Counted from the first letter of the stretch, positions 22,582-32,351 are shown. The stretch is DNA of 64,000 bases from Marsupella aquatica (GCA_973895155.1 OZ316896.1:18600001-18664000), one strand, 5' to 3'. Notes: a model not told the origin generated them from the sequence alone. Translations and numbers: made by a program.

Positions 22582-22593
22582 CCCCTTCCCGTC
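22582..22593 (-). promoter_or_regulatory. Polypurine tract of the copia element
   Basis: On the minus strand GACGGGAAGGGG lies directly upstream of the 3' LTR. This is the expected position and composition of the plus-strand primer. Confidence 0.8.
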
Positions 22594-22630
22594 CGGTGAT
22601 TCATAGAATTTGCAAAGAGAGTAGGGGGCA

Positions 22631-23173
22631 ATGGATATGATGAGGGTGTGCTGGTGCGTGTTGTGGCTAATCATAGGAGCACTGAGAGTAGTCGTGAGAG
22701 CGTTCCTTGGTGGAATAGAAAATTTATTCCAGTATGTACAGGCCCGAATATCTCTCGAACAAGATAATGTTGGGAGATCAGTTGTGTTGCAGAAGAAGGA
22801 GCCATTGGGAGAAGAAAGTGAGAAATTCTTGATGGCTGCAGCATCATCGGTAATGGTAGCCAGAAGCACGAATCAAGTGCTCCTATTTGATATGCTATGT
22901 TGTACACGTTGCTGGGTATGTTTTCATCTTGGTGAGCTCAGCCGAGATGGAACAACACTCCAAGGATATCTCAGAGAGGACGCCAAGATGGTTAGAAAGG
23001 GCACCAAGATGGTCAGAGAGGCAGTCGACATTACTAATTGTCCGAACCAAAACAATGTCGGAGTGGACGCCGACATAGGGTTTGACTATGGGTGTGAATT
23101 AATTAAGTCCATGTCGGCGGCGTCGCTGAGTTTTGGGCACAGACTGATATCAGTGACTGATGAAAGTCACTGA
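22631..23173 (+). CDS. Antisense ORF in the copia 3' region, 180 aa, unknown
   Basis: An uninterrupted ATG-initiated frame lies on the strand opposite to gag-pol, between the PPT and the pol stop. The N-terminus is hydrophobic (CWCVLWLIIGALRVVV, residues about 7-22), like a signal anchor. The middle is mixed charged, with a repeated DAKMVRKGTKMVREAV segment. I recognise no family. It lies just upstream of the hybrid-binding-domain frame at 23164-23397, in the same direction. The two could be exons of one transcript, but no splice pair can be chosen with confidence. It could also be a chance frame. Confidence 0.35.
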   Translation: MDMMRVCWCVLWLIIGALRVVVRAFLGGIENLFQYVQARISLEQDNVGRSVVLQKKEPLGEESEKFLMAAASSVMVARSTNQVLLFDMLCCTRCWVCFHLGELSRDGTTLQGYLREDAKMVRKGTKMVREAVDITNCPNQNNVGVDADIGFDYGCELIKSMSAASLSFGHRLISVTDESH

Positions 23174-23397
23174 TAACTGATGAAGTTGTGTACCCCGCGG
23201 CGCCGGCTCCTCGGTATTTCAGTGATTGCACTTCCAAGCGGACGTATTATGCTGTGGTAAGAGGGTATGCTCCAGGTCTATATGATTCCTGGGAAGAGTG
23301 TGAGCCACAAGTAAAAGGCTATCGTGGGCAGGTGTACAAATCCTTTACGTCAAAGAGTGAAGCCGAACGCTATCTGCAGGATAGTTTACAATGAGCA
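23164..23397 (+). CDS. RNase H1-type hybrid-binding (viroplasmin, Cauli_VI-like) domain, antisense inside the copia element
   Basis: The open frame encodes, at about 23245-23385, the pattern YYAVVRGYAPGLYDSWEEC, then VKGYRGQVYKSF, then SEAERYL. This is the fold signature of the N-terminal hybrid-binding domain of eukaryotic RNase H1, shared with the P6/viroplasmin protein of caulimoviruses (YYAVxxGxxPGxYxSWxxCxxQVxGxxGxxYKxF...EA..FL). It binds RNA:DNA hybrids or dsRNA. No ATG precedes it in frame before the TGA at 23161-23163, so it would need splicing to an upstream exon or is a fragment. It stops 4 codons after the domain and no RNase H catalytic domain follows on this strand. It lies opposite to gag-pol. 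Origin as a captured RNase H1 exon or as an accessory ORF is inference. Confidence 0.75.
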
Positions 23398-23537
23398 CAG
23401 GATCACTTGACTCATGGACATCGATTCAGGAGCATAGGTCAGGACAGCTTTGGGAACCAGCAATACAGATGTAAATATTGCTTGGAGATGTATCGTGATG
23501 CTACACACTATGAGTAGATAGGCGAACTAGAGTAGAT

Positions 23538-24603
23538 CTAAAACTCTTGTAAGGATTTTAAGCCAAATTTCCACCGTGGTAATGCATTCGAGAGTATATC
23601 CGTCGGCTGCTCTGCTATGGAAATATAATTCAGAGTAACTTCTCCTTCAAGTACTCGTTCTCAAATATAGTGATGTTGCAGCTCAATATGCTTGGTTCGA
23701 GCATGGAAAATGGGATTCTTTGCCAGATTGATAGCTCCTTGATTATTGCAATACAAGTTGAGATGAGAGTCTTGCGATGTGGGTCTGTCTGCTTTAGAGA
23801 CATTGGACAACACTTCTTGATTCTGGCAGTTAAGAGTCACTTGCGCATCTGTAGTAACATTCAATTCCTGAAGAAGGCATTTGAGGAAAACTGTTTCTCG
23901 TGCACCTTCTGATAGTGCTCAATATTCTGCCTCTGTTGTGCTTTGTGAGATGGTAGATTGTCGTTTGCTGGACCTTCACCTCGTCAATTTATAGCCGTGA
24001 CTAAGCTGGACCTTCACCTCGTCAATTTTTGAGGAAGCATTGCCTGTAATAAGAAGATCATCAACGAAGAGTAATAACAATGCAATTCCCCCCCCCCCCC
24101 CCGCGTTGATGAAATAGAGATTAGAGTTTGCTGCACTTTTGACCCAGCCTAGAGAACAAAGAAAGCAGTCTATGTCTTCGTACCATGCCCGGGGAGACTA
24201 CTTGAGACCATAGATGGAGCGATTGAGATGGCAAACAAGATGCTCAGAACTAGGACCTCAAACCCAGGAGGTTGCACCATGTAAATGATTTCTTTGAGTT
24301 TACTGTTTAAGAAGGCGGTGATGATGTCCATTTGAGTCATGGGCCAGCCATGTGCAACAGCAAGGGCGATGATCAGACGAATAGTAGACCACTTGATTAC
24401 TGGTGCAAAAGTGTCCTCAAAATCCACGCCAGACCACTCTTAATACCTTGAGCTACCAAACGGGCCTTAAGTCGTGTATGAGTGGGATTAATCTCTGGCT
24501 TAGCCGTATACACCCATCTGTTAGATATAGTTTGTTTACCAGGCGGAAGGGCCATTAGCACCCAAGTGTCGTGCTGAATTAAGGAATCAATTTCCTCTCT
24601 CAT
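23538..24603 (-). pseudogene. copia reverse transcriptase-RNase H, internally deleted
   Basis: Copia landmarks are read in order on the minus strand. 24603-24397 has LIQHDTWVLMALPPGKQ and NRWVYTAKPEI (the W-V..K block). 24427-24170 has FEDTFAPVIKWSTIRLIIALA and GWPMTQMDIITAFLNSKLKE (the MDVxTAFLxG core). The catalytic FVDD box (LLFVDDLLITGN) is near 24075-24035. The text then jumps straight to the RNase H C-terminal part: SKRQSTISQSTTEAEY near 23970-23915, and NQGAINLAKNPIFHARTKHIE near 23760-23680. The last part, to a TAG at 23538, includes ADILTKALP-like sequence. The roughly 150 residues that normally separate FVDD from SKxQ are missing, a TGA interrupts the frame after HHYI, and a poly-C run at about 24087-24102 shifts the frame. 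Confidence 0.88.
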
Positions 24604-25017
24604 GGTAGCAGCCCAACCAGGGTCAAGATGTTCTCATCCACACAGTCAATAGTCTCTACCAGGCAGACATCTGGGGCGGATGCTGAGGACAAAATCTTGT
24701 CACAAGCGGACTGGTAGTTCCCAAGCACGAGATGGCTGTCTATGGATTACCAGAGGTAGATCTACAGGGGGAGTCGATGAGGGAGAATTAGGAGGACTCA
24801 AAGCTGGAGGAGTAGAGGGAGGCTCAATATAAGTAGTTGAATTGTCTGGTGGGCTATTAGGAAGATCAGGGTCAAGAGTATGGTCAGAGATAATTTATGT
24901 ACTGAGAGGAGTTGGATCAATGCTTGTGCTGGGTTCTGCTTCCAAGGTTTGAATAGGATCATTGGAAGTGATCAAAACGGACGTGGGCTGTGATGGTATG
25001 AGCAACTGTCTGTCTAT

Positions 25018-25980
25018 TTAAGGCTGGTTGGGAGGATTTGCTGGGTGACTATGACTGGAATCATACATTTGTGACTCATCAAAGATGACATCTCTGCTAA
25101 CATAAATCTTTCTTTTAGTTGGCTCAAAGCATTGGTAAGCCTTGGATTTATCATCGTAGCCAATCAAATTAGTGCGAATGGATTTGGTTGAAAGCTTGTG
25201 CCGCAGTTCAGTTGGAATGTGGACGTAAGCTAAACATCCAACAACATATAGATGTGATAAGTCGGGCTTTACCTTGTATAATTGCTGGAAAGGTGTGGAA
25301 GATACCAATGATGATTGTTGAGCACATAATTGGCCATTTTGATTAGTTCCTCCCAAAGGTAAGTGGGGAGCCCAATTGCAATTTGCATGCTTTGTGCAGC
25401 TTCAAGTAAAGTATGGTATTTCCATTCCGCAACACCATTCTGCTGAGGCATTCTTGCTGTGGTGAGCTGTCGCTTAATACCATGGTTGTCATAGAATAAG
25501 CAAAATTCTGTTGACAAATACTTGCCTTTCAAAAATTCAAAATCTGAGCGGATGCACTGGATTTTTTTGCTGAATTTGTTTTCAACCATTGCCCTAAAGA
25601 TCTTGAACTGGGCAAAAGTTCCACTCTTAGCCTTCAAGAAATATACCCAGGTGAAGCGAGAGAAATCTTCAGTAAAAGTTAGCAAGTATTTTGCACCGAA
25701 GATAGATGGAACCGCGAATGGTCCACACAAGTCAATGTGAACCAGTTGTAGAGGGCCACTAGATCTGCTTGTATATTTCTTAGGAATGCGTTCCCGATGC
25801 TGCTTTCCCATGACACAACTGTCACAAACGTGTTTTTCATACTGTAGTTTGGGCAGCCTTGCAGCCAAACCCTTTGCTGACATGTTGCAGATTCGGTGAA
25901 GGTTTACATGGCTGAGTCTACGGTGCCATAGTTGAAGTGGAGAGATATCAGTGCAACATTGTTGCGTCCCACTAGCTCTC
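25018..25980 (-). pseudogene. copia GAG-pre-integrase and integrase
   Basis: The minus-strand reading begins with LWHRRLSHVNLHRICNMSAKG (25950-25860), the GAG-pre-integrase H..H part, and continues with VCDSCVMGKQHR (zinc CxxC). The integrase core has LVHIDLCGPF (first catalytic Asp), RSDFEFLKGKY in place of RSDNGGEY (second Asp kept, surroundings altered), and QQNGVAEWKYHTLLEAA (catalytic Glu). After the core come FQQLYKVKPDLSHLYVVGCLAYVHIP and DDKSKAYQCFEPTKRKIYVSRDVIFDE, the usual copia integrase tail. One frame break lies near 25270-25350. The 5' part of the domain is cut from protease by the nested solo LTR. Confidence 0.88.
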
Positions 25981-26277
25981 TGTAAGAAACCGTCAACTCC
26001 GGACTAGACAGCAATGCGGAAACATGAGAGAGACTCACTCAATCAGATGTTACACCGACAAGACACCCCGAGTGGAGAAACTTTTGAAGGCTCCATAGCA
26101 AATGAGAGTACATGTGAAGAATGAGGGAGAGAGTTCTCTCCCTCCAGCCTATACCCCCCAAGGGGGCCAAAATGAGTGGGCCTAAACTAAGCAGATCTTA
26201 TCCTAATGTAATCTAGGATTAACTAACCCTAGTAAGGCCAAACTAACTAAATCGGAAACTCAAGTCAATTCCTAACA
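25981..26277 (-). mobile_element. Solo LTR nested in the copia pol region
   Basis: A 297-bp insertion begins on the minus strand TGTTAGGAATTGAC and ends GTTTCTTACA (TG..CA). It is flanked by a perfect 5-bp duplication, CTCTC on the plus strand, at 25976-25980 and 26278-26282. Removing it joins the end of the protease region to the GAG-pre-integrase region, as expected in an intact copia element. Apart from the shared TGTTAG start it does not resemble the LTR at 3910-4253, so it comes from a different family. Plus or minus orientation is inferred from the TGTTAG end only. Confidence 0.85.
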
Positions 26278-26286
26278 CTCTCTTCT

Positions 26287-26910
26287 TCAGCCATTGGTGT
26301 ACCTCAGAACAAAGACTGGTGTTCTGTACAGGAGAGTTGTCAAGACGGTATAGACTGCTGCTTTTGTCTTGAGTGGCTCTAAGGAAGATCTTGTTGGGGT
26401 CTTCCTTATCCCCGCCTTATCCAGTACGTAGCCATGGCTAGAATTGAAGTACACTCCATGACCTTCATCAGCTAACTGCCCTACTGACAAAAGATTTCGA
26501 GTCATACCAGGCACGTACAAAACTTTCTTCACGACTTTATTTCCACTAAATTTTGTACTGCCCCTGCCAGCGACAGGAATGCGTGCCCCAGAAGCAATAG
26601 TTACACTTGAGCTAGAAGCATACAGGACTACACAACTAAGAGTGTTCCTATTACCAGTCACATGTGTGCTGGCACCTGAATCTATTAGCCAGTCATGACC
26701 AGCGTGGAACTCAATGAAGTTTACCTCTAAAGTACCATTGTCAGGACTATTAGGTTCGCACTCATCGGCTTCTACTGCTACTGCCACGTTGGCTTGATGC
26801 ATTCCCTTCTTGATGTCTGCGTGTTTGGTCTGGAGCCTCTTGATCTGGCTCTCGATCTTCTTCAAGCACTCGCCTTCCCAGTGGCCAGTCTCTTAGTGTT
26901 TGTAAAGGTG
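26287..26910 (-). pseudogene. copia zinc-knuckle remnant and protease
   Basis: The minus-strand reading gives GHWEGECLKKIESQI, the second half of the CCHC knuckle (GHW...C), at about 26885-26840. The two upstream Cys positions are lost and the frame is shifted. The retroviral-type aspartic protease follows: HDWLIDSGASTHVTGN contains the catalytic DSG-A. After it come SVTIASGARIPVAGRG and VLYVPGMTRNLLSVGQL, which are standard copia protease blocks. The reading runs to 26287, next to the nested LTR. Confidence 0.85.
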
Positions 26911-27101
26911 GAGTTTCTCCCTCTGCCACGAGCAAAGTTCCTGCCTTTGCCCCGTCCTCTGAAAGAACTCAAACCAGAGTTTCCACGATAAGCGTTGTGG
27001 GTCATCACCAGTGCTTGTTCCGTGTCTTTCCCTTGTAGCTCATGTTGCTTCTCCTCAGCCTCCAAGTGTCCAACCAAATCTGAAAAAGTCATGGATGGAA
27101 A

Positions 27102-27751
27102 CTAATGCACTAAGGTACCGAATGAGGTGATGAAGGGTTTCCAACTAGCTGTCAGTCCCTTCATGGTCGTGCGCATGAGTTCTTTATCCTCAATGGTGAA
27201 GTCAATGTCTGCCAGTTGCATGACCAATACATCGATCTCACAAATATATTCTTCGACGCTACCTCCTCTGGACATGTGCACCTTTGCCAGTCTCTCTCTC
27301 AGTATGAGCTGCTTACCCATAGCTGCTGATTCAAAGCAAGACTTCAGCTGTAGCCATATTTTCGCAGGGTCGTCAATGTACTTCTTTACAATAGGAATAA
27401 TGTGATCCTTGACGGTCATGGAGAAAATGTAGATAGCTCGCTCCTTCTTCTCCTCAAGCTTCTCTGCAGAAAGCTGCACGGGATTCGATGGGTCAGGGCT
27501 GACCATCTCCCGCCAGCATTTGTCCTTGCAAAATTGTCTCTCAAACTTGAAGGACCAGACAATGAAATTCTTGCTGCCATCTAGCTTGTCCTTGTCAGAA
27601 TAGATGAGCCCTTTATCTACGTCGTAGTGAATGCTGTGGGCTAATTGAGAAGCGCTGCCATGTGTGGTCTGTTGTTGGCTGTCACATTCTGTTGCGAGCT
27701 GCTGGGCGTCTGCTGCGAGCTGCTAGACGTCTGTTGCAAACTGCTGGCCAT
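27102..27751 (-). pseudogene. copia gag
   Basis: An ATG at 27751-27749 opens a Gln/Ser-rich start (SSLQQTSSSSQQTPSSSQQ). A frame change near 27640 leads into DGSKNFIVWSFKFERQF, then the UBN2-like gag body: IWLQLKSCFESAAMGKQLILRERL, HMSRGGSVEEYICEIDVLVMQLADI and MRTTMKGLTASWKPFI. It is continued by a basic RGRGKGRNFARGRGRN linker at about 26990-26930. The linker is normal for copia gag; the frame change and later stops make the gene non-functional. Confidence 0.85.
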
Positions 27752-27813
27752 TCTGTCTCTCACACAAATCTTGTTGGGAGCTTCTCACCGATTCAATGTG
27801 TGATGACGACCTT

Positions 27814-27825
27814 GCTCTGATACCA
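27814..27825 (-). promoter_or_regulatory. Primer binding site, tRNA-iMet
   Basis: On the minus strand TGGTATCAGAGC follows the 5' LTR without a gap. This is the standard plant copia PBS complementary to the 3' end of initiator Met-tRNA. Confidence 0.93.
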
Positions 27826-28062
27826 TGAATGAATTCAAAGCTGAATCATTTACTTGCTTAATGGAAATGAATTACAATGCACAACGGAGCCGCACTAATA
27901 GCAACTCGACTGAGGAGTAAACCCCGTGAAACAAGGGGGCACAATTAATCTACACCGTAAGTCACTTAGCCCTAAATCTAATGGATAACTCAAGGCGGCG
28001 GAAAAGAATGCTACAGGAAATAATGAACAGCAGACATCGAGACGACAAGCCACATCCTAATA
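27826..28062 (-). repeat. 5' LTR of the copia element
   Basis: A 237-bp direct repeat of 22345-22581, bordered by the PBS on the inside and by the target duplication GCAAC (28063-28067) on the outside. Confidence 0.92.
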
Positions 28063-28067
28063 GCAAC

Positions 28068-29212
28068 CCCTCATCCAGTTCCTGATCACTTGGGTCCTCT
28101 GGCATGCTAAAGTCTCCCACAACGAGCCAAGGGTTGGTATTTGGCATTGTTTGAAAGAGTTCTTTCTGGGTTAACTCTTATTGTACTTCACTACATTTTG
28201 TGCCTATGGGGTCTCCATAGCTACAACTCTGATAGTACCCAGCAGGTTAACTCTTATTGTCCTTCACTACATTTTGTGCCTAAGTCACTACATTTTGTGC
28301 CTAAGTATGGGGTCTCCATAGCTACAACTCCAAAAGTACCCAGCTTGAGATATCAAACGTTAATCACATTGTACCTTTATTGTTGATAACTTTACTTCAC
28401 CAAAGAGTGCTTTAGTCACAAGAACACTGTTAACACAAATGAAATCACTCCCTCTGCTTTGGTTATGGCACAAAATTAGTCACTCTCCTTCATGTTGTAC
28501 CATACCCTATTTTCCTTCCTTAGCCCCAAATCATCTAGAATATTACATTATTTTGGGACTCCGGCCCAAGCACCCACTCGCCACCTTCCTCAGGGTTGGT
28601 GTACATGAGTTGCCATCTGCTTTACCAATATGGTTTAAAATCACCAACCCGGAGGAATTGATGATGTTTATAATCCTAGTTTTATTAAAATGTTTAGAGT
28701 GGCCACAATTTTGGACATTGATGGATTTTCACTTGACACCTACTGTAGTTTTGATCTAAGGAGACTTTTGGTTGCAAAATCAGACCCGAGGTGCAAGAGA
28801 GATTTACACGCCTCCCCAAAAACTGTTCCATGCCGTAGCCCTAGAGCCTATGTGGCCCAAATAGTTTAAACAAATTTTCTAGTCGAAAGCATTCACATGA
28901 CAAGTTGTTTGCATTGAGCCTCCCAGAGTTTGTCTGCCCTCTCCCTAGCTTCTGGGATGTGCGCAACAATCTCTTCTTTTGTACTCCCATTGAAGCTTCT
29001 TGGAAGGGCGTTAGCAACAACTGTAATGGAGCTTTCTTCAAGTTAGTAGGCCACCTTGTTGTGAGGATCTGGCCACCCATTCATTGCAAGCTGGAGAACC
29101 AATGATGCTCTGCTAGGTGTTTACAGACCAATGCAACCTCATCTCAGATCATCCTTGATTTATATTAGAAAGGGGGTCAAATTATTGTATCAATTAACCA
29201 TGTTTGAATATA
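28068..29212. repeat. Dispersed repeat block, copy 2, middle portion
   Basis: Resumes the block interrupted by the copia element. 28068-28757 is the reverse complement of about 16170-16820. Compared with copy 1 it has an internal tandem duplication at 28163-28335: the run TTAACTCTTATTGT.CTTCACTACATTTTGTGCCTA occurs twice and CACTACATTTTGTGCC a third time. 28760-29160 is not present in copy 1. 29160-29212 matches 16872-16912. No protein is recognised. Confidence 0.65.
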
Positions 29213-29873
29213 TAGCATGTTCACCTTGGAACATGCTTCATTTTTTGTTTTTTTAGTGAAATGTATGTGATGTAATTTTTTGTGGCAAATATAAACACTT
29301 TTAGTGAAATGTAGGTGATGTAATTTTTTTGTGGCAAATATAAACGGGACATTGACTAGGAAGACTTACAATCTATGATATTGAAAGGTTGTGCACATAA
29401 GGTACAAGAGTAAAAATACACATATCAAGAAAAGTAATAATGAAGAGTAAAAGTTTAAGTCTATGGTATTGGGTTGTGTACATACTGTCTGTACAGCCTA
29501 GAGATACTTATGTACTTACCTTAGGTAATGACACTCAATGACACTCAAATTAATTAAAATCATAAATTTAGGACACAAAACCATGAGTAAAGACACAAGG
29601 AGTGCATTTTATTTAGATAATTTCTTCTTCACTCATGACAATAAGGGCTAAAAATTGATAACAAGGGCTAGAAATTCAGTGAGCTTTGTTAAAGAGTAAA
29701 CAATCTTAAATATAGCAAAGATTAAAAAGTTTAGAGGGGTGCCAGAGTAAATTCAAAATCTAAACTATACAAGGGATGCACCTTGGTAAGACACATTGAA
29801 TTAAAAATACATAAGAAAAGAAGTTTGAATAAGACAAAATACTGGAAGGTGGATTCAACTTATAGCAGTTTTA
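29213..29873. mobile_element. Non-coding insertion of about 660 bp, copy 1
   Basis: Absent from the equivalent place in the other repeat copy (between about 16912 and 16945). The same sequence in reverse complement occurs at about 33698-34580. It is AT-rich and contains an internal direct repeat (the TTTTAGTGAAATGTA.GTGATGTAATTTTTT unit at 29258 and 29299). Both ends carry GCTATA (TATAGC): near 29212-29217 and near 29863-29868. No transposase is encoded. The class is unknown; a non-autonomous DNA element is plausible. Confidence 0.55.
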
Positions 29874-30440
29874 TAATTTTTTATCTGGATACATTTTCCT
29901 TTATTTTTAGTTATGAGTTTCCTAATTGGGAAAATAACATAAATGTGGTGTATTGGTGTTTAACCTGATTGGCACATATGTTTGTCCCAAGAGCTTGAAT
30001 GCCCATACTTTGAATGAATCCATGAAAAAAAACATGCATGATCATCATTTTACAAACATCATACTCATGAATTCCTCCATCCACATGGTGGCCATAGAGT
30101 TATGGTCTAGATGTTTCACTCTAGAAACCTAGACCCCGGCTCTAGTTTGGGGTTCGCCCTTTATAAACACTATATCACAAGTTGCTACCTTCTTAGATTA
30201 TTACTCCAATGCCACCCTTTTGTCACTGGTTATGTGACATCTTGTGGCCTTGTTACATGGAACAATTCGATGATTTCCATTGCCCTTGGGTTAGATTTGC
30301 GCACCCTTTATATTTGGCCTGCTAGGGCACCGCCCTTCCCGCAGGTTCCACACCACCCTTGCCCCCCAAGCACTCTGCTCCAAGAGTCACATGAACTGTT
30401 GGTTCTCCAATGTGACTATCTCAGGGGTCTAGGAGTGTCC
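29874..30440. repeat. Dispersed repeat block, copy 2, right portion
   Basis: Matches about 16945-17485 in direct orientation (TTTTTTATCTGGATACATTT, GGCACATATGTTTGTCCCAA, CCACATGGTGGCCATAGAG and GCCCTTCCCGCAGGTTCCA are shared). It ends about 0.3 kb upstream of the RPB7 start codon. The repeat and RPB7 are next to each other in both duplicated copies. Confidence 0.7.
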
Positions 30441-30754
30441 CCAGTTAACCCCATGACAACAAAAGTAACATTATTTGACCCCCCAAAAGTGGCAATCCAG
30501 AAAAACCATACTGGATGTCGAGTAGCGTTTCTGTAGCTCTCGTTGTTGAGTCATGTGCTCACCTCTCGTTCTGCTCTCTCCTTCTCTAACCTCTTCTTGA
30601 GCTCTCTCCTTGTCCTGGTTATGTTGGTCGAACAAGCAACTGAAAGAAATGTAAAGCATCATGCCCGGCTTCGTCCCCTGTCCTGTGCGGTTCCATCCTG
30701 CATGCGGGCGGACAACAATTTTGTGAGGGAGAGCCCTCACTTTGCTTGGGAACC

Positions 30755-32351
30755 ATGTTTTTCCATATATATTTGGAGCGCAATATGCAGCTGCATCCCC
30801 GGCACTTCGGCCCACATTTACGAGAGAAGCTCATCTCCAAGCTCATCCAGGATGTGGAGGGCACTTGCAGGTAATTTAATCAGAGACGGAATCTGTCATT
30901 CCCCGTCTGGCGTTTTTTTCTTGCAACCCTGAACTCCGCATACGATTGGGTTAGTGCACGTTGCAGCCGGGTCACCAGCATGTCGTTATTAGATAAATGA
31001 GCAGGAGAATAATATCTCATCGCCCCAGAATGCAATCTAATTGCGTTCATCTTTTTGCCTAGCCCAAGCTCCTCCCTGTGTACAAAGTTTCAGGGTTGAC
31101 TGTCAACTCTGCGAAGTTGTAACTTTGAGCATGAGAGAGACGCCAGTTGAATGTGTCTGTCCAGTTGCTCTAGTTGTGAGAACTTCCTGACAGCTCAATT
31201 TGATTCGGACTGAATGTTAATAAATGTGGATTGTTCTTCAGTGGCCGACATGGGTTTGTCGTGGCTGTAACTGCTGTGGAGACTATTGGCAAGGGTCTTA
31301 TCCGGGATGGAACAGGATACGTAACATTTCCAATGAAGTATCAGTGCGTTGTATTTAGACCGTTCAAGGGGGAAATATTGGAAAGTGTTGTGACTATGGT
31401 CAACAAGGTGATCTTCTACAGCGTATGCTTGGTCCTACTGATAGAGCTGCGGTTGTGCACTTCGAAATGTGTGATTTCCACCGCGCAAAGGAAAGCGCCT
31501 AGCTTCTTCTAATCAGTTTCATTCAGAAGTGATTGGACCATCCATTAAGGCCTTCCACGTCTTACTGTGACAGATGGGTTTCTTTGCGGAGGCTGGACCT
31601 GTGCAAATCTTCGTCTCGAATCATGTAAGCTGTAAATTACAATAATTCAGCACGAAACAAACCCTAGCTTTTTTATTTTCTTTCAAAGCAGGAAGCTGTA
31701 TATCCTTGTTCAACTTGATTTCACCTCATCCGCTGCTTTCAAGAATTGATCCACGTGTTTCGCTAATTTTTTCTCATAAGTGTTAGCTTGTAATCTTTGT
31801 TGCAGTTAATACCAGATGACATGGTCTTCCAATCGGGTGATATTCCAACTTATGAAACGTCTGACGGTTCAGTAAGTCCTCTTGCTCCTTGTGAACACTG
31901 TTGCATGTTCCTCCAGATTTCACTTTAGGGTTTGCATAATACCCTATTTCAAAAGAAACTGAATCGAGTCAGATATGTGGATTCAACGCCAGTTGGAACT
32001 GTCGTGCTCTGAGCAATTATAAAACTGGCGATGGGTTTTGGCGTAGACAAAACCTGCCTTGAGGATCTGATAAGTTGTTGACTTGGTGTTACAGGTTCGG
32101 ATACAGAAGGATAGCGAAGTTCGTCTCAAGATTGTTGGTACCCGTGTCGACGCAACTGAAATAGTAAGTGATTCACCTCGTCACCGGGTACCTTTTGCAT
32201 GCAAAAGTGCCACTCCATGTCCTAGTTATACAGTTTTGTTCTCATCTTGCTAATGCCATTTACGTTGGTGCCTTTGTTTCCTCAGTTTTGTATAGGAACT
32301 ATCAAGGATGACTTTTTGGGTCTAATTGGCAATCCTGGTGGAGGAGCTTAG
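30755..32351 (+). CDS. NRPB7: RNA polymerase II subunit RPB7 (NRPB7), complete
   Basis: This nuclear protein pairs with RPB4 as the stalk of RNA polymerase II. It takes part in initiation and binds emerging RNA. Six exons: 30755-30870, 31242-31407, 31574-31624, 31806-31871, 32095-32163 and 32286-32351 (TAG). They total 534 nt, or 177 aa, the length of plant RPB7. All introns are GT..AG and phases agree. The N-terminal SHS2/tip domain begins MFFHIYLERNMQLHPR and contains KLIQDVEGTCSGRHGFVVAV, GKGLIRDGTGYVTFPMKYQ and FRPFKGEILE. The C-terminal S1 fold carries MGFFAEAGPVQIFVSNH, IPDDMVFQSGD, SEVRLKIVGTRVDATEIFCI and GTIKDDFLGLIGNPGGGA. Pol II-type residues favour NRPB7 over the Pol IV/V paralogues, by judgement only. 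A truncated DNA duplicate is at 17817-18823. Confidence 0.95.

Larger units (their letters stand above)
22345..28062 (-). mobile_element. Ty1-copia LTR retrotransposon, 5.7 kb, defective
   Basis: The element is transcribed on the minus strand. Order of parts: 5' LTR (28062-27826), PBS (27825-27814), gag, protease, integrase, reverse transcriptase, RNase H, an unusual 3' region of about 950 bp, PPT, 3' LTR (22581-22345). Integrase before reverse transcriptase marks the copia superfamily. The LTRs are 237 bp each and by eye differ at about eight positions, all transitions. It cannot be autonomous: gag has a frameshift, pol has several frame breaks and a TGA near the RNase H end, part of RT-RNase H is deleted, and a solo LTR is nested at 25981-26277. 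It lies inside the dispersed repeat block, split between 22344 and 28068. Confidence 0.93.

Noticed and set aside
22631-23173. Treating the 180-codon antisense frame as a confirmed gene
   Set aside because: No family match and no splice evidence; kept only as a low-confidence feature and a question.
23164-23397. An endogenous caulimovirus insertion as the source of the viroplasmin-like domain
   Set aside because: No caulimovirid movement protein, coat protein or polymerase, and no gypsy-type RT, is seen nearby; the surrounding pol is copia. Eukaryotic RNase H1 is an equally good source of the domain.
24005-24200. A second reverse transcriptase or an unrelated gene in the disrupted RT region
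   Set aside because: All readable pieces are in copia order on one strand; the oddities are explained by frame breaks, the poly-C run and an internal deletion.
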